A DNA stretch of 64,000 nucleotides. It comes from Limihaloglobus sulfuriphilus. Lineage in GTDB: Bacteria > Planctomycetota > Phycisphaerae > Sedimentisphaerales > Sedimentisphaeraceae. Below are positions 37,101 to 45,497 of the stretch, in pieces (positions within the stretch are counted from its first letter, which is position 1; the number at the start of each line of letters is the position of its first letter). The DNA lies in assembly GCF_001999965.1 (NCBI RefSeq), contig NZ_CP019646.1, forward strand, positions 3,162,001-3,226,000. The letters run 5' to 3'. The position numbers and the translations under genes were made by a program. The notes beneath the pieces were generated by a model. The model ran no database searches and was not told the origin of the DNA. It was given only the letters and a program-made list of their open reading frames with translations.

Positions 37101-40100
37101 TGTTATTGAGAGACCGGTTATCAGGCACGTACCAGCGGAATACCCCGTTTTCAGGGCCGCACTAAAGGCATCTGATGACTATGATATTATCATGGTCGCA
37201 CAGGGTACCCATTATATCGAAGAACGGTATGTAATTGACAGAGAATTAGTTATAACATCTACCAATCCGGACAACCCGGAGGTGGTAGCCGGTACGGTTT
37301 TCGTTCCCAACCAGCCCCAAGGTACAACTCGCCGCGGTGCGTTTGATTTCTACAACGTAAGCCGGGACACTGTTTTCCAGGGCTTTACTGTTCGAAACTT
37401 CCAGTTTTACGGTACAACTCCTGACCACAGAACAAGTGATGTTGACGGTGAGGATGGCGGCGACGGCAGCGGCGCGGCAGGCGGAGCGTTTACCATGCAG
37501 TTGGCATCACCTCAGGTGAAAAATACAGTATTTGAAAATTGCGGCGTCACAGGCGGCGACGGCCAGAACGGCGAATCAGGTATTGAAGAACACCCAAACG
37601 GCGGTGAAGGCGGCTGGGCCGGCCCGGCATACGGCGGGGCGGTATTTATGTACGCTAACTGCTCGCCGCGTTTTGAGAACTGCTCTTTTGCAGACTGTTA
37701 TGTGCAAGGCGGCAACGGCGGCAACGGCGGAGCAGGCTGGGTCAGCAACGGCCGACGCGTCGGCGCAGGCGGACTTGGCGGCAGCTGGGGAGATTATGAC
37801 GATTACGGGTACCCTGACGATATGGACCACGACGTTGGCGCCAGATGGGAAAATCAGCCTTCCGGTATTTATTTTGCTCCCAACAGCTGGTACGAAAACC
37901 CTGAAATGTATAACTGGCGTGACCGTGCCGGCAAGGGCGGAGCTGTGTTTATCAGCAACGGCAGCAACCCTGAATTCGACAACTGTACTTTTGAAAATAA
38001 TAACGCAACAAGTGGTTTGACAGGAGTTACCGCACTGGGGCCTGGAGACAGCCAGGCACGCCCGACACAGGCTTACCGGATAGAGGCCTTTGGCGGAGCT
38101 GTTTACGCGGAAACCAACTCCAAACCGAGTTTCATTGAATGTCAGTTCGATAACAATACAACAAATAAAGATTTCCCCGAAGGCAACTACCATGAGTATG
38201 TCAGCCGCGGCGGCGCATTGTATTTCGAGGACGGCTGTGTTCCGCTGATGGACGGCTGTGTCCTCTCGGGCAATGATTCATGTCTCGGCGGCGGTGTTTA
38301 TACTGAGGACAGCGAGCTTGTGCTGATTGACAGCAGTTTCGTCAATAATACAGCATACATCGGCGGCGGCCTGGTGAACAGCCGCGGCGCGACAGATATA
38401 TTCTGGAGCTCTTTCGACAGCAATCACGCTATGTTTGATCCGCCCTCGGCCCAAACTGGAGATGACGACGAAGTGACAGAAGATTCCGACCTGTTCGCAG
38501 GCAACGGCGGCTCCGGCGGCGGCATCTACAACTGGGAAGCTGATATGGAGGTTATCGGCACGCAGCTTCTCGGTAATGAGGCCGGTGCTTCTGGAGGAGG
38601 CTTCTTCTCCGGCGGCGGCGGTTCACCAATACTGCAGAACGTCCTTGTTGCCAGAAACAATGCCGGCAGCAGCGGCGGCGGATTATCGCTTAATCATAAT
38701 ACAACAGCTCAGATGTTTAATCTGACCGTTGCGGACAACTCGGTAACTTCTACCGTTTACGAAGACTACTACGGCGGCGGTTTGTATCTGGGTTATGAAT
38801 CGACCGCTGATGTAAAGGATAGTATATTCTGGGGCAACCAGGCCTCTACGCAGTACGGACAGCAGATAGCTGTAGGGCTGAGCAATGAATTTATTGTCAG
38901 TCCGTCAATCCTGACTATCAGCAATTCGATAGTAGAAGCCGGTCAGGGCGGTGTTTATACGGACATCGGCGACCCTGTCAGCTCCGGGGATGATTCAATT
39001 CTCATCTGGGATGAGGCGACGATGCTGCCCTCGGCGGCGGTTCCAAACGCTCAGCCGCTGTTTACCTCCGGAGAGCTTGGAGACTATTACCTATCCCGCG
39101 ACGGTATGCAGTACGAGGATTATCCCGTACAGACCGGCACAAGCCCCGCGATCGATATCGGCAGCAGAGGCTTCTTTGATGCCGAACTGTACCGCTACTC
39201 AAACAGAACAGATCACCTGCTTGATACCAATGTTGTTGACGCAGGATTCTATTACACGATTGAAACCGATATTAAAGGTGATATCAACTACGACGGGCTT
39301 CTTAGTCTCTCGGATATTCTGGAATTATCACGCTTGTGGCTTGAAGAGGGCTGCGTTTCACCGCTGTGGTGTTATGACCGTGATGTAAACCAGGACGGCT
39401 ATGTCGATTACTTTGACTGGGTGACAGTCGCCGCTTCTATCGGCGGCAGTGACACAGAGGCGCCGATGCCCAACCCGATGGCGTGGATACAGCCTCCGTT
39501 CTCGCTTGGCGGCGATGCCGTCGAGATGGAATGTGTAGAAGCTCTTGATAACGCTACCGCGGTTGAGTACTACTTCGAGTGTGTAAACGCACCGGAGTTC
39601 AGCAGCGGCTGGGTAGAAGAAACTGTATATACAGTTACCGGCCTGCCGCTCGGTGAGATTATGAGTTTCCGTGTTCGCGCACGTGATTTCAACGGCAACG
39701 AGACGGCAAACTCGACAGTGGCATACCTGACAGTAGGTGCCGACCGGACACCGCCGACACCAAACCCGCTGACCTGGCTGCTTGAGCCGGTTTCCAGCTC
39801 CGCGACAAGCGTGATGATGACAACCGTCGAGGCTCGCGATTCCAGCGGTTATGTTGAATACCAGTTTGAATGTCTCGAAGAGCCTGATTTCAACAGCTCT
39901 TGGATACAGGTAAACAGCTACCAGTTCACAGAGCTGGAAGAAGGCCAGACTTATACATTCCGCGCCCGCGCACGCGATGCGTTCGGCAATGTTACAAACT
40001 ATACCAGCGAGGTAACGGTAATCGCCGGCGGCGATCCGGACAACGGCATACCGGCAGACGGAGCTCCTCCGATGCCCAACCCGCTGAACTGGCTATACGA

Positions 40101-42819
40101 TTCATTTATCAGCACGGATTCTTACGCGACTATCGTATCAGAGCTTGCATCTGATTTGAGCGGCTCGGTTGAATATTTCTTCGACTGCAAAGTTGATGAA
40201 GACGCTACTACCGGCTTAAGCCCGCATGACAGCGGCTGGATCGCCAGCAACGTCTTTACGCCGACAACTCTCGAAGAGGGCATGATATACAGCTACGTTG
40301 TACGTGCCCGTGACGCGTTCGGTAATGAGACACTGGATTCAGAGCTTGCCTACATATCGATAGGCGGCGACTCGGAAGCACCAACTCCTAACCCGCCGCT
40401 GTGGTCACTGGAGCCGGTTTCAGCTTCGGTATCATCAATTGTGATGAGCGCCGAAGAAGGCTACGACCCCAGCAACGTGCTCTACTTCTTTGAGTGCATG
40501 ACCGATTCAACGCTTGACAGCGGCTGGCAGCAAAACCGTTCCTATGCGGTCAACGGACTCGGACAGGGCCAGACCTACAGCTTCCGCTTCAAGATGCGAG
40601 ATGCATTCGGTAACGAGACAGAATACTCCAGCGAGAAATTCGCGACTGTCTCCGAAGACTTCGCGCCGCCTCTGCCCACACCGATGGAATGGCTCGAAGA
40701 GCCGTATCTGCTCGGCGAGAACAGGGCGGTTATGAGTGCGGTGTTTGCTACAGACAGCAGCAGTGCGGCACAGTACTACTTCGACTGTGTAGAAGATGAT
40801 GCCTTTGATTCGGGCTGGATATCTTCGAATATTTATTTTGTCAATATACAAAACGATGTTACGCTGACTTTCCGTGTCAAGGCACGCGATCTGAGTGAAA
40901 ACATGAACGAGACCGGCTTCTCAGAGGAAGCATCTGTTACCGGTTCGGCTGATTTCTATCCGCCGGCACCAGATCCTCTTCAGTGGGAGCAGGTTCCGGT
41001 CAGCGGCTCGCCGACATCTGTTCTGATGTCAACAGTCGAGGCGCGTGATTCCAGCGGCGAAGTTGAATACTATTTCGAGTGCGTAACAAACGAAGCTCTC
41101 GATTCGGGCTGGCAGAGCAGCAGGGTTTACTCGGTTGAGGATCTTGTAGAAGGCCAGACCTACGGTTTCCGTGCCCGCGCACGTGACAAGTACGGCAACA
41201 TGACCGCTTACACCAATATCGCTTTTGCTTCTCCGGGGCTTGACGAGCAGGCTCCGCTGCCCAATCCGCTTGGCTGGAGGTATGACCTGTTTGTTCGTAC
41301 CACCGCAAGTGCACTTATCGCGGCGGACTTCGCCTATGATGTCAACGGGCCGGTAGAGTACTACTTCGCATGTGTTGAGGATCCAAATCTCGATTCGGGC
41401 TGGACACTTGACAACCTCTACGAGGTTACAGATATTGATGTAGGCAGCATTTACCACTTTACAGTTGTCGCACGCGATGCACTGGGCAATACCGGCCAGG
41501 TATCAGAAGAGGCGATCGTTGTTATAGGTGATGATGTAACAGCCCCGACACCGGATCCGCTTGAATGGCTTGTTGAGCCGACATCAGCATCGAACAGCTC
41601 GATTGCGATGTCTGTATCAAAGGCAGATGACCCCAGCGGCGTTGAATACTTCTTCGAGTGTATCGATGATGAATCATACGACAGCGGCTGGATAGCAAAT
41701 CCGTTCTATGAAGTACGCGGTCTTGATTCGGGAGATACTCTCTCGTTCCGTGCCCGCGCACGCGACCTGTTCGGCAACATGACTGATTATACCCCGACAG
41801 TTGCCGCGACGGTAACCGGCGATCTGGCGGCACCGATGCCCAACCCGATGGAATGGTTCGAAGAACCGTATCTCCAGAATGACACCACGGTGAGCATGGC
41901 TGCCAAATACGCTCAGGACTCCAGCAGTCTGGTAGAGTACTACTTCGACTGCATCGAGGACGATGCGTTTGATTACGGCTGGATAGATGCTAACGTCTAT
42001 ACCGCTTACGATCTCATACTTGAGAGCAAATACACATTCCGTGTCAAGGCACGCGACGCTTTCGGCAACGAAACAGAGTGGTCTGACGAGGTCTCCGTAA
42101 TAGCAACTGATGATCTTGATCCGCCGCTGCCCGATCCGGCAGAGTGGTTCGAAGATCCAATTGTGGATATGGAAGGTCTGGTATCGATGGAGGCCGGCGA
42201 GGCAACCGACGATAACGGCCCGGTCGAATACCTCTTCGAGTGTGTAAACAATGAGCTCTTCAGCAGTGACTGGCAGAGCGAGACTCTCTATGAGATAGAA
42301 GGCGGGCTTACCGCCGGTATCCAGTATGAGTTCCGCTTCCGCGCCCGCGACAGGTACGGCAACATGACAGACTGGTCAGAGAGCCGTTTTGTAACCTATG
42401 TTATTGATAATGTCCCGCCGACTCCCGGGGAGATAATCTCCGCGGTAGATTCTGAGGGTATTGCTAATGAGTCCGGCAGGTATCATACGATTACCGCAAC
42501 GCTGGGCTCTGATAATAATACCCCGATCTATTACCAGCTGATCTGTGAAGATTTCGGCGGAGAGTATCCGGACGGCTTCAGCTCACCAATACTCCAGGAA
42601 GGCGAAAACTACTTCTACGATGACGGTTATGCTGATATGACGGTTACATTCACAGACGGCGGTGTAACCTTCCGGTTCAAGGTCCGCAGCACAGACCGAC
42701 CGATGCGGCTGTTCTATCACCTTGACACAATTGATGCCGGCGGCAACAGGGTTTCTTCCGAGACCGTTGCCACCCAGGAAGGCACAGTAGTGATTGAGGA
42801 AGGAACCGGCGAGGGCTGA
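34180..42819 (+). CDS. Giant beta-helix / dockerin / Fn3-like exoprotein
   Basis: 2879 residues. ATG 34180 is chosen: AGGAGA precedes it and it opens the signal peptide MRLFKYFSLLLLTAACLQA. Two right-handed beta-helix regions (about 80-900 and 1010-1700) show repeated GGAIY/GGGIY turns and FxxN-type strands, like pectate-lyase or Pmp folds. A dockerin-like pair of calcium loops (DINYDGLLSLSD, DVNQDGYVDYFD; DNA 39271-39430) sits in mid-protein. Ten Fn3-like repeats of ~98 residues and a divergent eleventh follow. There is no PEP-CTERM or LPXTG end. Probably a secreted adhesin or carbohydrate-binding scaffold; its position after the secretin suggests type II export (inference). Confidence 0.85.
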   Translation: MRLFKYFSLLLLTAACLQAKVLQVPTTLYPDIPDAVAAAAPGDTILISPKGDGSDYGPYAISLGDVSLPDVAARENAPVVTMYDGLSGILIDKNLTIEGLGEVVIDCGEMGRAFTIDGSAAGGITVNITNIKIQNTSYAPVHEWIDEEGEILGQSFIAQPMSDGTPIFVAGQLIEGVDPDTGEGTGEFTYELYEVDSFPVPDPDTGDVDFEAGCAYGGAIGINSAEVHISDCEFDNCEVTGARGSQGIMGSYYDMENDRVALRDADGNGFDGGEGGNAFGDGYGGAIGCQNGSWLFVDNTIFSNCAAVGAIGGDGGPGSNAAGNADDGWNGNASNGGDAGNPTGAGNGGAVYLDPTSQSEFTSSELFANECQLGQPGTGGATGGGDVSEDNPVFPGSSGSGFVFYYRCYGGAFFADSEIDEGGMLLNAAWPSFVDTQFKANESPYYGGAIYAGHYVELVISQSDPSIATFDNNTARQGGAIFLHGENVLDVSDCYFSSNNANSGYGGAVYSGDPSTGDDNITATFNRTTFSRNGALFGGAVFTNMAASVDYTQCVFSSNTALSVSAVDPTQTTSHGGALNIKGNVNISDCVMTNNIAGGGNGGAIHALQWSGTLTNCLIKDNQALSGGGIYSMNSAGLYFNNCDFHTNFANAVAGQGGGMAIFDSSDDGSGGDTTVSIRHSEFTANTGSGNGSKGGGLYISTCDNVEIFNTLVNNNTAGLHGGGIGLTYVTATLGNLTIDGNELSKISQLPLNGGASTSANDDDDSGSGLYIEYLCDVQLQNSIVSNNAGISVYLYDADSSFYSNNNMYYMYPVGEYEGYVYDAISLLKTDDEIDSLPGSGGNLTDNPRFTSGPLGYYYLSSNSRAIDAGNDTFINVFGADAPTYEGDEEIVDLGYHYPAEGSVPQYTLTINQVENAIITPVPNKPTYFSGELVELNVTLETGWRVRNWLGTINDTSNRKTNYVLMNTDKTVSVVIERPVIRHVPAEYPVFRAALKASDDYDIIMVAQGTHYIEERYVIDRELVITSTNPDNPEVVAGTVFVPNQPQGTTRRGAFDFYNVSRDTVFQGFTVRNFQFYGTTPDHRTSDVDGEDGGDGSGAAGGAFTMQLASPQVKNTVFENCGVTGGDGQNGESGIEEHPNGGEGGWAGPAYGGAVFMYANCSPRFENCSFADCYVQGGNGGNGGAGWVSNGRRVGAGGLGGSWGDYDDYGYPDDMDHDVGARWENQPSGIYFAPNSWYENPEMYNWRDRAGKGGAVFISNGSNPEFDNCTFENNNATSGLTGVTALGPGDSQARPTQAYRIEAFGGAVYAETNSKPSFIECQFDNNTTNKDFPEGNYHEYVSRGGALYFEDGCVPLMDGCVLSGNDSCLGGGVYTEDSELVLIDSSFVNNTAYIGGGLVNSRGATDIFWSSFDSNHAMFDPPSAQTGDDDEVTEDSDLFAGNGGSGGGIYNWEADMEVIGTQLLGNEAGASGGGFFSGGGGSPILQNVLVARNNAGSSGGGLSLNHNTTAQMFNLTVADNSVTSTVYEDYYGGGLYLGYESTADVKDSIFWGNQASTQYGQQIAVGLSNEFIVSPSILTISNSIVEAGQGGVYTDIGDPVSSGDDSILIWDEATMLPSAAVPNAQPLFTSGELGDYYLSRDGMQYEDYPVQTGTSPAIDIGSRGFFDAELYRYSNRTDHLLDTNVVDAGFYYTIETDIKGDINYDGLLSLSDILELSRLWLEEGCVSPLWCYDRDVNQDGYVDYFDWVTVAASIGGSDTEAPMPNPMAWIQPPFSLGGDAVEMECVEALDNATAVEYYFECVNAPEFSSGWVEETVYTVTGLPLGEIMSFRVRARDFNGNETANSTVAYLTVGADRTPPTPNPLTWLLEPVSSSATSVMMTTVEARDSSGYVEYQFECLEEPDFNSSWIQVNSYQFTELEEGQTYTFRARARDAFGNVTNYTSEVTVIAGGDPDNGIPADGAPPMPNPLNWLYDSFISTDSYATIVSELASDLSGSVEYFFDCKVDEDATTGLSPHDSGWIASNVFTPTTLEEGMIYSYVVRARDAFGNETLDSELAYISIGGDSEAPTPNPPLWSLEPVSASVSSIVMSAEEGYDPSNVLYFFECMTDSTLDSGWQQNRSYAVNGLGQGQTYSFRFKMRDAFGNETEYSSEKFATVSEDFAPPLPTPMEWLEEPYLLGENRAVMSAVFATDSSSAAQYYFDCVEDDAFDSGWISSNIYFVNIQNDVTLTFRVKARDLSENMNETGFSEEASVTGSADFYPPAPDPLQWEQVPVSGSPTSVLMSTVEARDSSGEVEYYFECVTNEALDSGWQSSRVYSVEDLVEGQTYGFRARARDKYGNMTAYTNIAFASPGLDEQAPLPNPLGWRYDLFVRTTASALIAADFAYDVNGPVEYYFACVEDPNLDSGWTLDNLYEVTDIDVGSIYHFTVVARDALGNTGQVSEEAIVVIGDDVTAPTPDPLEWLVEPTSASNSSIAMSVSKADDPSGVEYFFECIDDESYDSGWIANPFYEVRGLDSGDTLSFRARARDLFGNMTDYTPTVAATVTGDLAAPMPNPMEWFEEPYLQNDTTVSMAAKYAQDSSSLVEYYFDCIEDDAFDYGWIDANVYTAYDLILESKYTFRVKARDAFGNETEWSDEVSVIATDDLDPPLPDPAEWFEDPIVDMEGLVSMEAGEATDDNGPVEYLFECVNNELFSSDWQSETLYEIEGGLTAGIQYEFRFRARDRYGNMTDWSESRFVTYVIDNVPPTPGEIISAVDSEGIANESGRYHTITATLGSDNNTPIYYQLICEDFGGEYPDGFSSPILQEGENYFYDDGYADMTVTFTDGGVTFRFKVRSTDRPMRLFYHLDTIDAGGNRVSSETVATQEGTVVIEEGTGEG
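39451..42404 (+). repeat. Ten tandem ~295-base units encoding Fn3-like domains
   Basis: Each unit encodes the same pattern: an APxPNPxxW opening, a VEYYFECV strand, DSGW, and a RVRARDxFGNET ending. The average unit is 295 bases (98 residues). Words such as CGTGCCCGCGCACG recur nearly unchanged at DNA level, suggesting expansion by unequal exchange. Confidence 0.85.
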
Positions 42820-42851
42820 TCCCGATAACTACCAAACATAAGAACCATTAC

Positions 42852-42885
42852 AAGGGGAGCTTGCCATCTAAGCTCCCCTTTTTTC
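42852..42885 (+). terminator. Rho-independent terminator
   Basis: AAGGGGAGCTT (42852-42862), 7-base loop, AAGCTCCCCTT (42870-42880), then a T run. A strong classical terminator 33 bases after the giant gene. Confidence 0.95.
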
Positions 42886-42934
42886 TAATCTGTAAAGTTT
42901 TGAAATGCCCTATGAGTAACACAAAGAGGTTTTT

Positions 42935-43918
42935 ATGGATGACGGATTTAAATATATTCACAATCTAACCTGGGGCTACAGGGCCGCCAGAACATTGCAG
43001 ACCGCAGTGCGGCTTGGAGTGTTTACCAAAATCGCTGATACAAGCATGGACACTCAAGAGCTGGCAGAGAAATGCGGCGCCAATTATGAGATGCTTGAGC
43101 GGCTTCTGATCGGCTGCGCATCGCTGGGGTTTCTCGAGAGACGCGGCGGGCGGTATTCAAACACAGCCGTTTCCCGCAAGTATCTCGTCGAAGGGGGCCC
43201 GCTGTATCAGGGCGATATCATCTGCCACTCATCACGCGGCGCATGGGACGCCTGGGATGCACTGCCCGACGCGATTCTGGTCAGTCCCGCCCCCGAATCA
43301 CCGCAGAGGGCACACCGGGATTTTATTATGGGCATGGATAATATCACCCGCGGTGGACGCGGCGGGATATTCCTCGATAATATAGACCTTCGCGGCAGAG
43401 AGCTGATGTTTGATATCGGCGGCGGCCCGAGGACATATTCAATCCTTGCCTGCGGAAAATACACCAAACTGAAATCCGTTATATTCGACATACCCGAGAC
43501 GATAAAAATAGCCCGCCAGGTCGTGAAACGTGAGAACATGGACGAGCGGATTGCGTTCAGAGAGGGCAGCTGGGACAGCGACGACTTCGGCAGCGGGGCT
43601 GATACCGTGCTAATGTCAAATATTCTTCACGGCAAGGGCAGCAACGCGGCGATGAAGCTGGAAAAGGCGTATAAGTCCTTGAAAAAGGGCGGTTTACTGG
43701 TCATTCAGGAGTTTATACTTGATGATGCCAAGACCGGCCCGATTGTGCCGGCGCTGTTTAATATAATGGTAGGAGCGTATGCACTCTCGGAGCTGATCGA
43801 ACTCATTGAAAAAGCGGGATTTACAAATATCAATGTTCAGGCCCAGGACCGTGAGCTGGGAAGCTGCTGGCTCACCGCCGAAAAACCTGCCGACAAAAAT
43901 GCCCACATAATCTCGTAG
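42935..43918 (+). CDS. SAM-dependent O-methyltransferase (Methyltransf_2 type)
   Basis: 327 residues with a plant-type O-methyltransferase layout: an N-terminal winged-helix dimerisation domain (LAEKCGANYEMLERLL, LGFLERRGGRYSNT), then a Rossmann fold with motif I MFDIGGGPRTYSI, FDIPETIKIAR and the SNILHGKG segment holding the catalytic-base His. It is related to acetylserotonin and hydroxyneurosporene methyltransferases; the substrate is unknown. The stop codon TAG lies inside the GTAG foot of a REP-like hairpin (43915-43918). Confidence 0.85.
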   Translation: MDDGFKYIHNLTWGYRAARTLQTAVRLGVFTKIADTSMDTQELAEKCGANYEMLERLLIGCASLGFLERRGGRYSNTAVSRKYLVEGGPLYQGDIICHSSRGAWDAWDALPDAILVSPAPESPQRAHRDFIMGMDNITRGGRGGIFLDNIDLRGRELMFDIGGGPRTYSILACGKYTKLKSVIFDIPETIKIARQVVKRENMDERIAFREGSWDSDDFGSGADTVLMSNILHGKGSNAAMKLEKAYKSLKKGGLLVIQEFILDDAKTGPIVPALFNIMVGAYALSELIELIEKAGFTNINVQAQDRELGSCWLTAEKPADKNAHIIS

Positions 43919-44007
43919 AGACGCAATGCTTGCGTCTCTCAAATGTATATAGATAAGAGGTTTAGGCGCTCGATTCAGTTCAAGAGCCGCAATGCTTGCG
44001 GCTCTAC
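43915..44007. repeat. Inverted pair of REP-like hairpins
   Basis: Hairpin 1: foot GTAG (43915-43918), stem AGAGACGCAA, loop TGC, complement to 43939. Hairpin 2: stem AGAGCCGCAA (43983-43992), loop TGC, complement 43996-44005, foot CTAC 44004-44007. The pair shows an A-T/C-G compensating change and has outward-facing feet. Confidence 0.88.
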
Positions 44008-44111
44008 GTCGGAGGAATATATATTTATATAAAAGTCCGTTTTCCCTTTTTGCAATTATTCTGTTTTAATATAAACTGGAAAAAGCAAATATTTATAAAT
44101 GGAGAATTATA

Positions 44112-45425
44112 ATGCACGCACATATAAACTGCTTCTGCGGCGCTGCCGGCGATATGCTCAACGCCGCCCTTATTGACTGCGGACTCGAGGTAAAAGAGCT
44201 CGAAACCGCCCTTAAATCACTCAATCTGCCCGAATACCGCGGCATAAAGACCGAAAAAGTGATCCGATCAGGCATTTCAGCGGTAAAATTTACGCCGCTC
44301 TTCGACGAGCCGGACGAGACGCACCATGGACATCACCATAAACATGAGCATGACCATGAACACAAGCACAATCACGACCACCATGGACACGAACATCACG
44401 GCCATGACCACCATCATGAACATAACCACAGTCATGAAACGCACCATCATCACGCTCCGCACCGCAACCTGCCCGGCATCACGGCTATAATACAGGAATC
44501 TGAACTGCCCGAAAAGGTGAAAAAAGATGCCGTTGCAGTGTTTGAGCTGCTCGCCGCCGCCGAGGCAAAGGTGCACGGCAAGGGCATAAACGAGGTACAT
44601 TTCCATGAGGTCGGCGCGACAGACTCAATTCTTGACATTGTCGGCGTATGTTTCGCCATATATCGGCTGGGTATCCAAACCGTCTCGGCATATCCGATAA
44701 ACGTCGGCGGAGGCACCGTAAAATGCGCCCACGGCATCATGCCCGTACCTGCGCCGGCGACGCTGAACCTGCTCGAGGGTGTGCCGTTTGGTTCCGGGCC
44801 GGTTGAGAAGGAGCTGCTCACCCCAACCGCCGCGGCATTGCTCAGGCACTTTGTTACAGATTTTACACCCATGCCGGAGATAACCGCCAAAAAATCGGGC
44901 TACGGCGCGGGAACACTGGAATTTGACAATATCCCAAACACCACGCTGATTACCCTGGGCTCTGTCGGCGGGAAGTCACAAACGCCTACTGAAACAGTGT
45001 TTATGCTTGAGGCTGATATAGACGACGCGGCCGGAGAGATGATTGGCGATGCCGCGGAGAAACTGCGTGCCGCCGGAGCTCTCGATGTCCTTACAATACC
45101 GGTGTTTATGAAAGATTCACGCCCGGGAACCCGTCTTTCTGTGCTGGCAAAACCCCAAACAGCACAAAAGCTCGAGGCGATTATCTTTCAGTCAGGGATA
45201 ACTCTGGGTATCCGCCGGCAGAGTATAACCCGCTCAACCCTGCCGCGGGAAATCAAAACCGTTGAGACGCCCTATGGCAGTATAGATGTCAAAACAGCAG
45301 TTCATGGCGGTTTGCAAGTCTTTGCTAAACCAGAGTTTAAACAATGCGTTTCTGCCGCGGGCAAACACGGCGTTCCGGTCAAAATAGTCATCTCCGCCGC
45401 GATGGAGAATCTGCATAAAAAATGA
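44112..45425 (+). CDS. larC: Nickel-pincer cofactor nickel insertase LarC
   Basis: LarC inserts Ni into the pyridinium bisthiocarboxylate mononucleotide cofactor of lactate racemase and related LarA enzymes. 437 residues in one frame: it opens HAHINCFCGAAGDML, has a His-rich stretch at about 75-122 (around 30 His with Glu/Asp, presumably nickel storage), NEVHFHEVGATDSILD, and VHGGLQVFAKPEF near the end. In Lactiplantibacillus the gene needs a programmed frameshift; here none is needed. larB, larE and larA are not in the window. Confidence 0.93.
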   Translation: MHAHINCFCGAAGDMLNAALIDCGLEVKELETALKSLNLPEYRGIKTEKVIRSGISAVKFTPLFDEPDETHHGHHHKHEHDHEHKHNHDHHGHEHHGHDHHHEHNHSHETHHHHAPHRNLPGITAIIQESELPEKVKKDAVAVFELLAAAEAKVHGKGINEVHFHEVGATDSILDIVGVCFAIYRLGIQTVSAYPINVGGGTVKCAHGIMPVPAPATLNLLEGVPFGSGPVEKELLTPTAAALLRHFVTDFTPMPEITAKKSGYGAGTLEFDNIPNTTLITLGSVGGKSQTPTETVFMLEADIDDAAGEMIGDAAEKLRAAGALDVLTIPVFMKDSRPGTRLSVLAKPQTAQKLEAIIFQSGITLGIRRQSITRSTLPREIKTVETPYGSIDVKTAVHGGLQVFAKPEFKQCVSAAGKHGVPVKIVISAAMENLHKK

Positions 45426-45497
45426 TTTACATCGAAAATCGGGAGTAAATTTAAATTTATGATTGAAAATCGGGAGGCAGGCTCCTATAATTCAACC

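Noticed and set aside
36069-41833. Many antisense and shifted frames inside the giant exoprotein gene.
   Set aside because: They are by-products of its repetitive Gly/Ala/Asp-rich coding sequence and lack start signals and family motifs.
44277-44606. Minus-strand frame rich in Val and Met, looking like a membrane protein.
   Set aside because: It is the complement of the His-rich codons of larC (CAT/CAC read as ATG/GTG).
44112-45425. Possible programmed frameshift in larC.
   Set aside because: One uninterrupted frame encodes both LarC parts.
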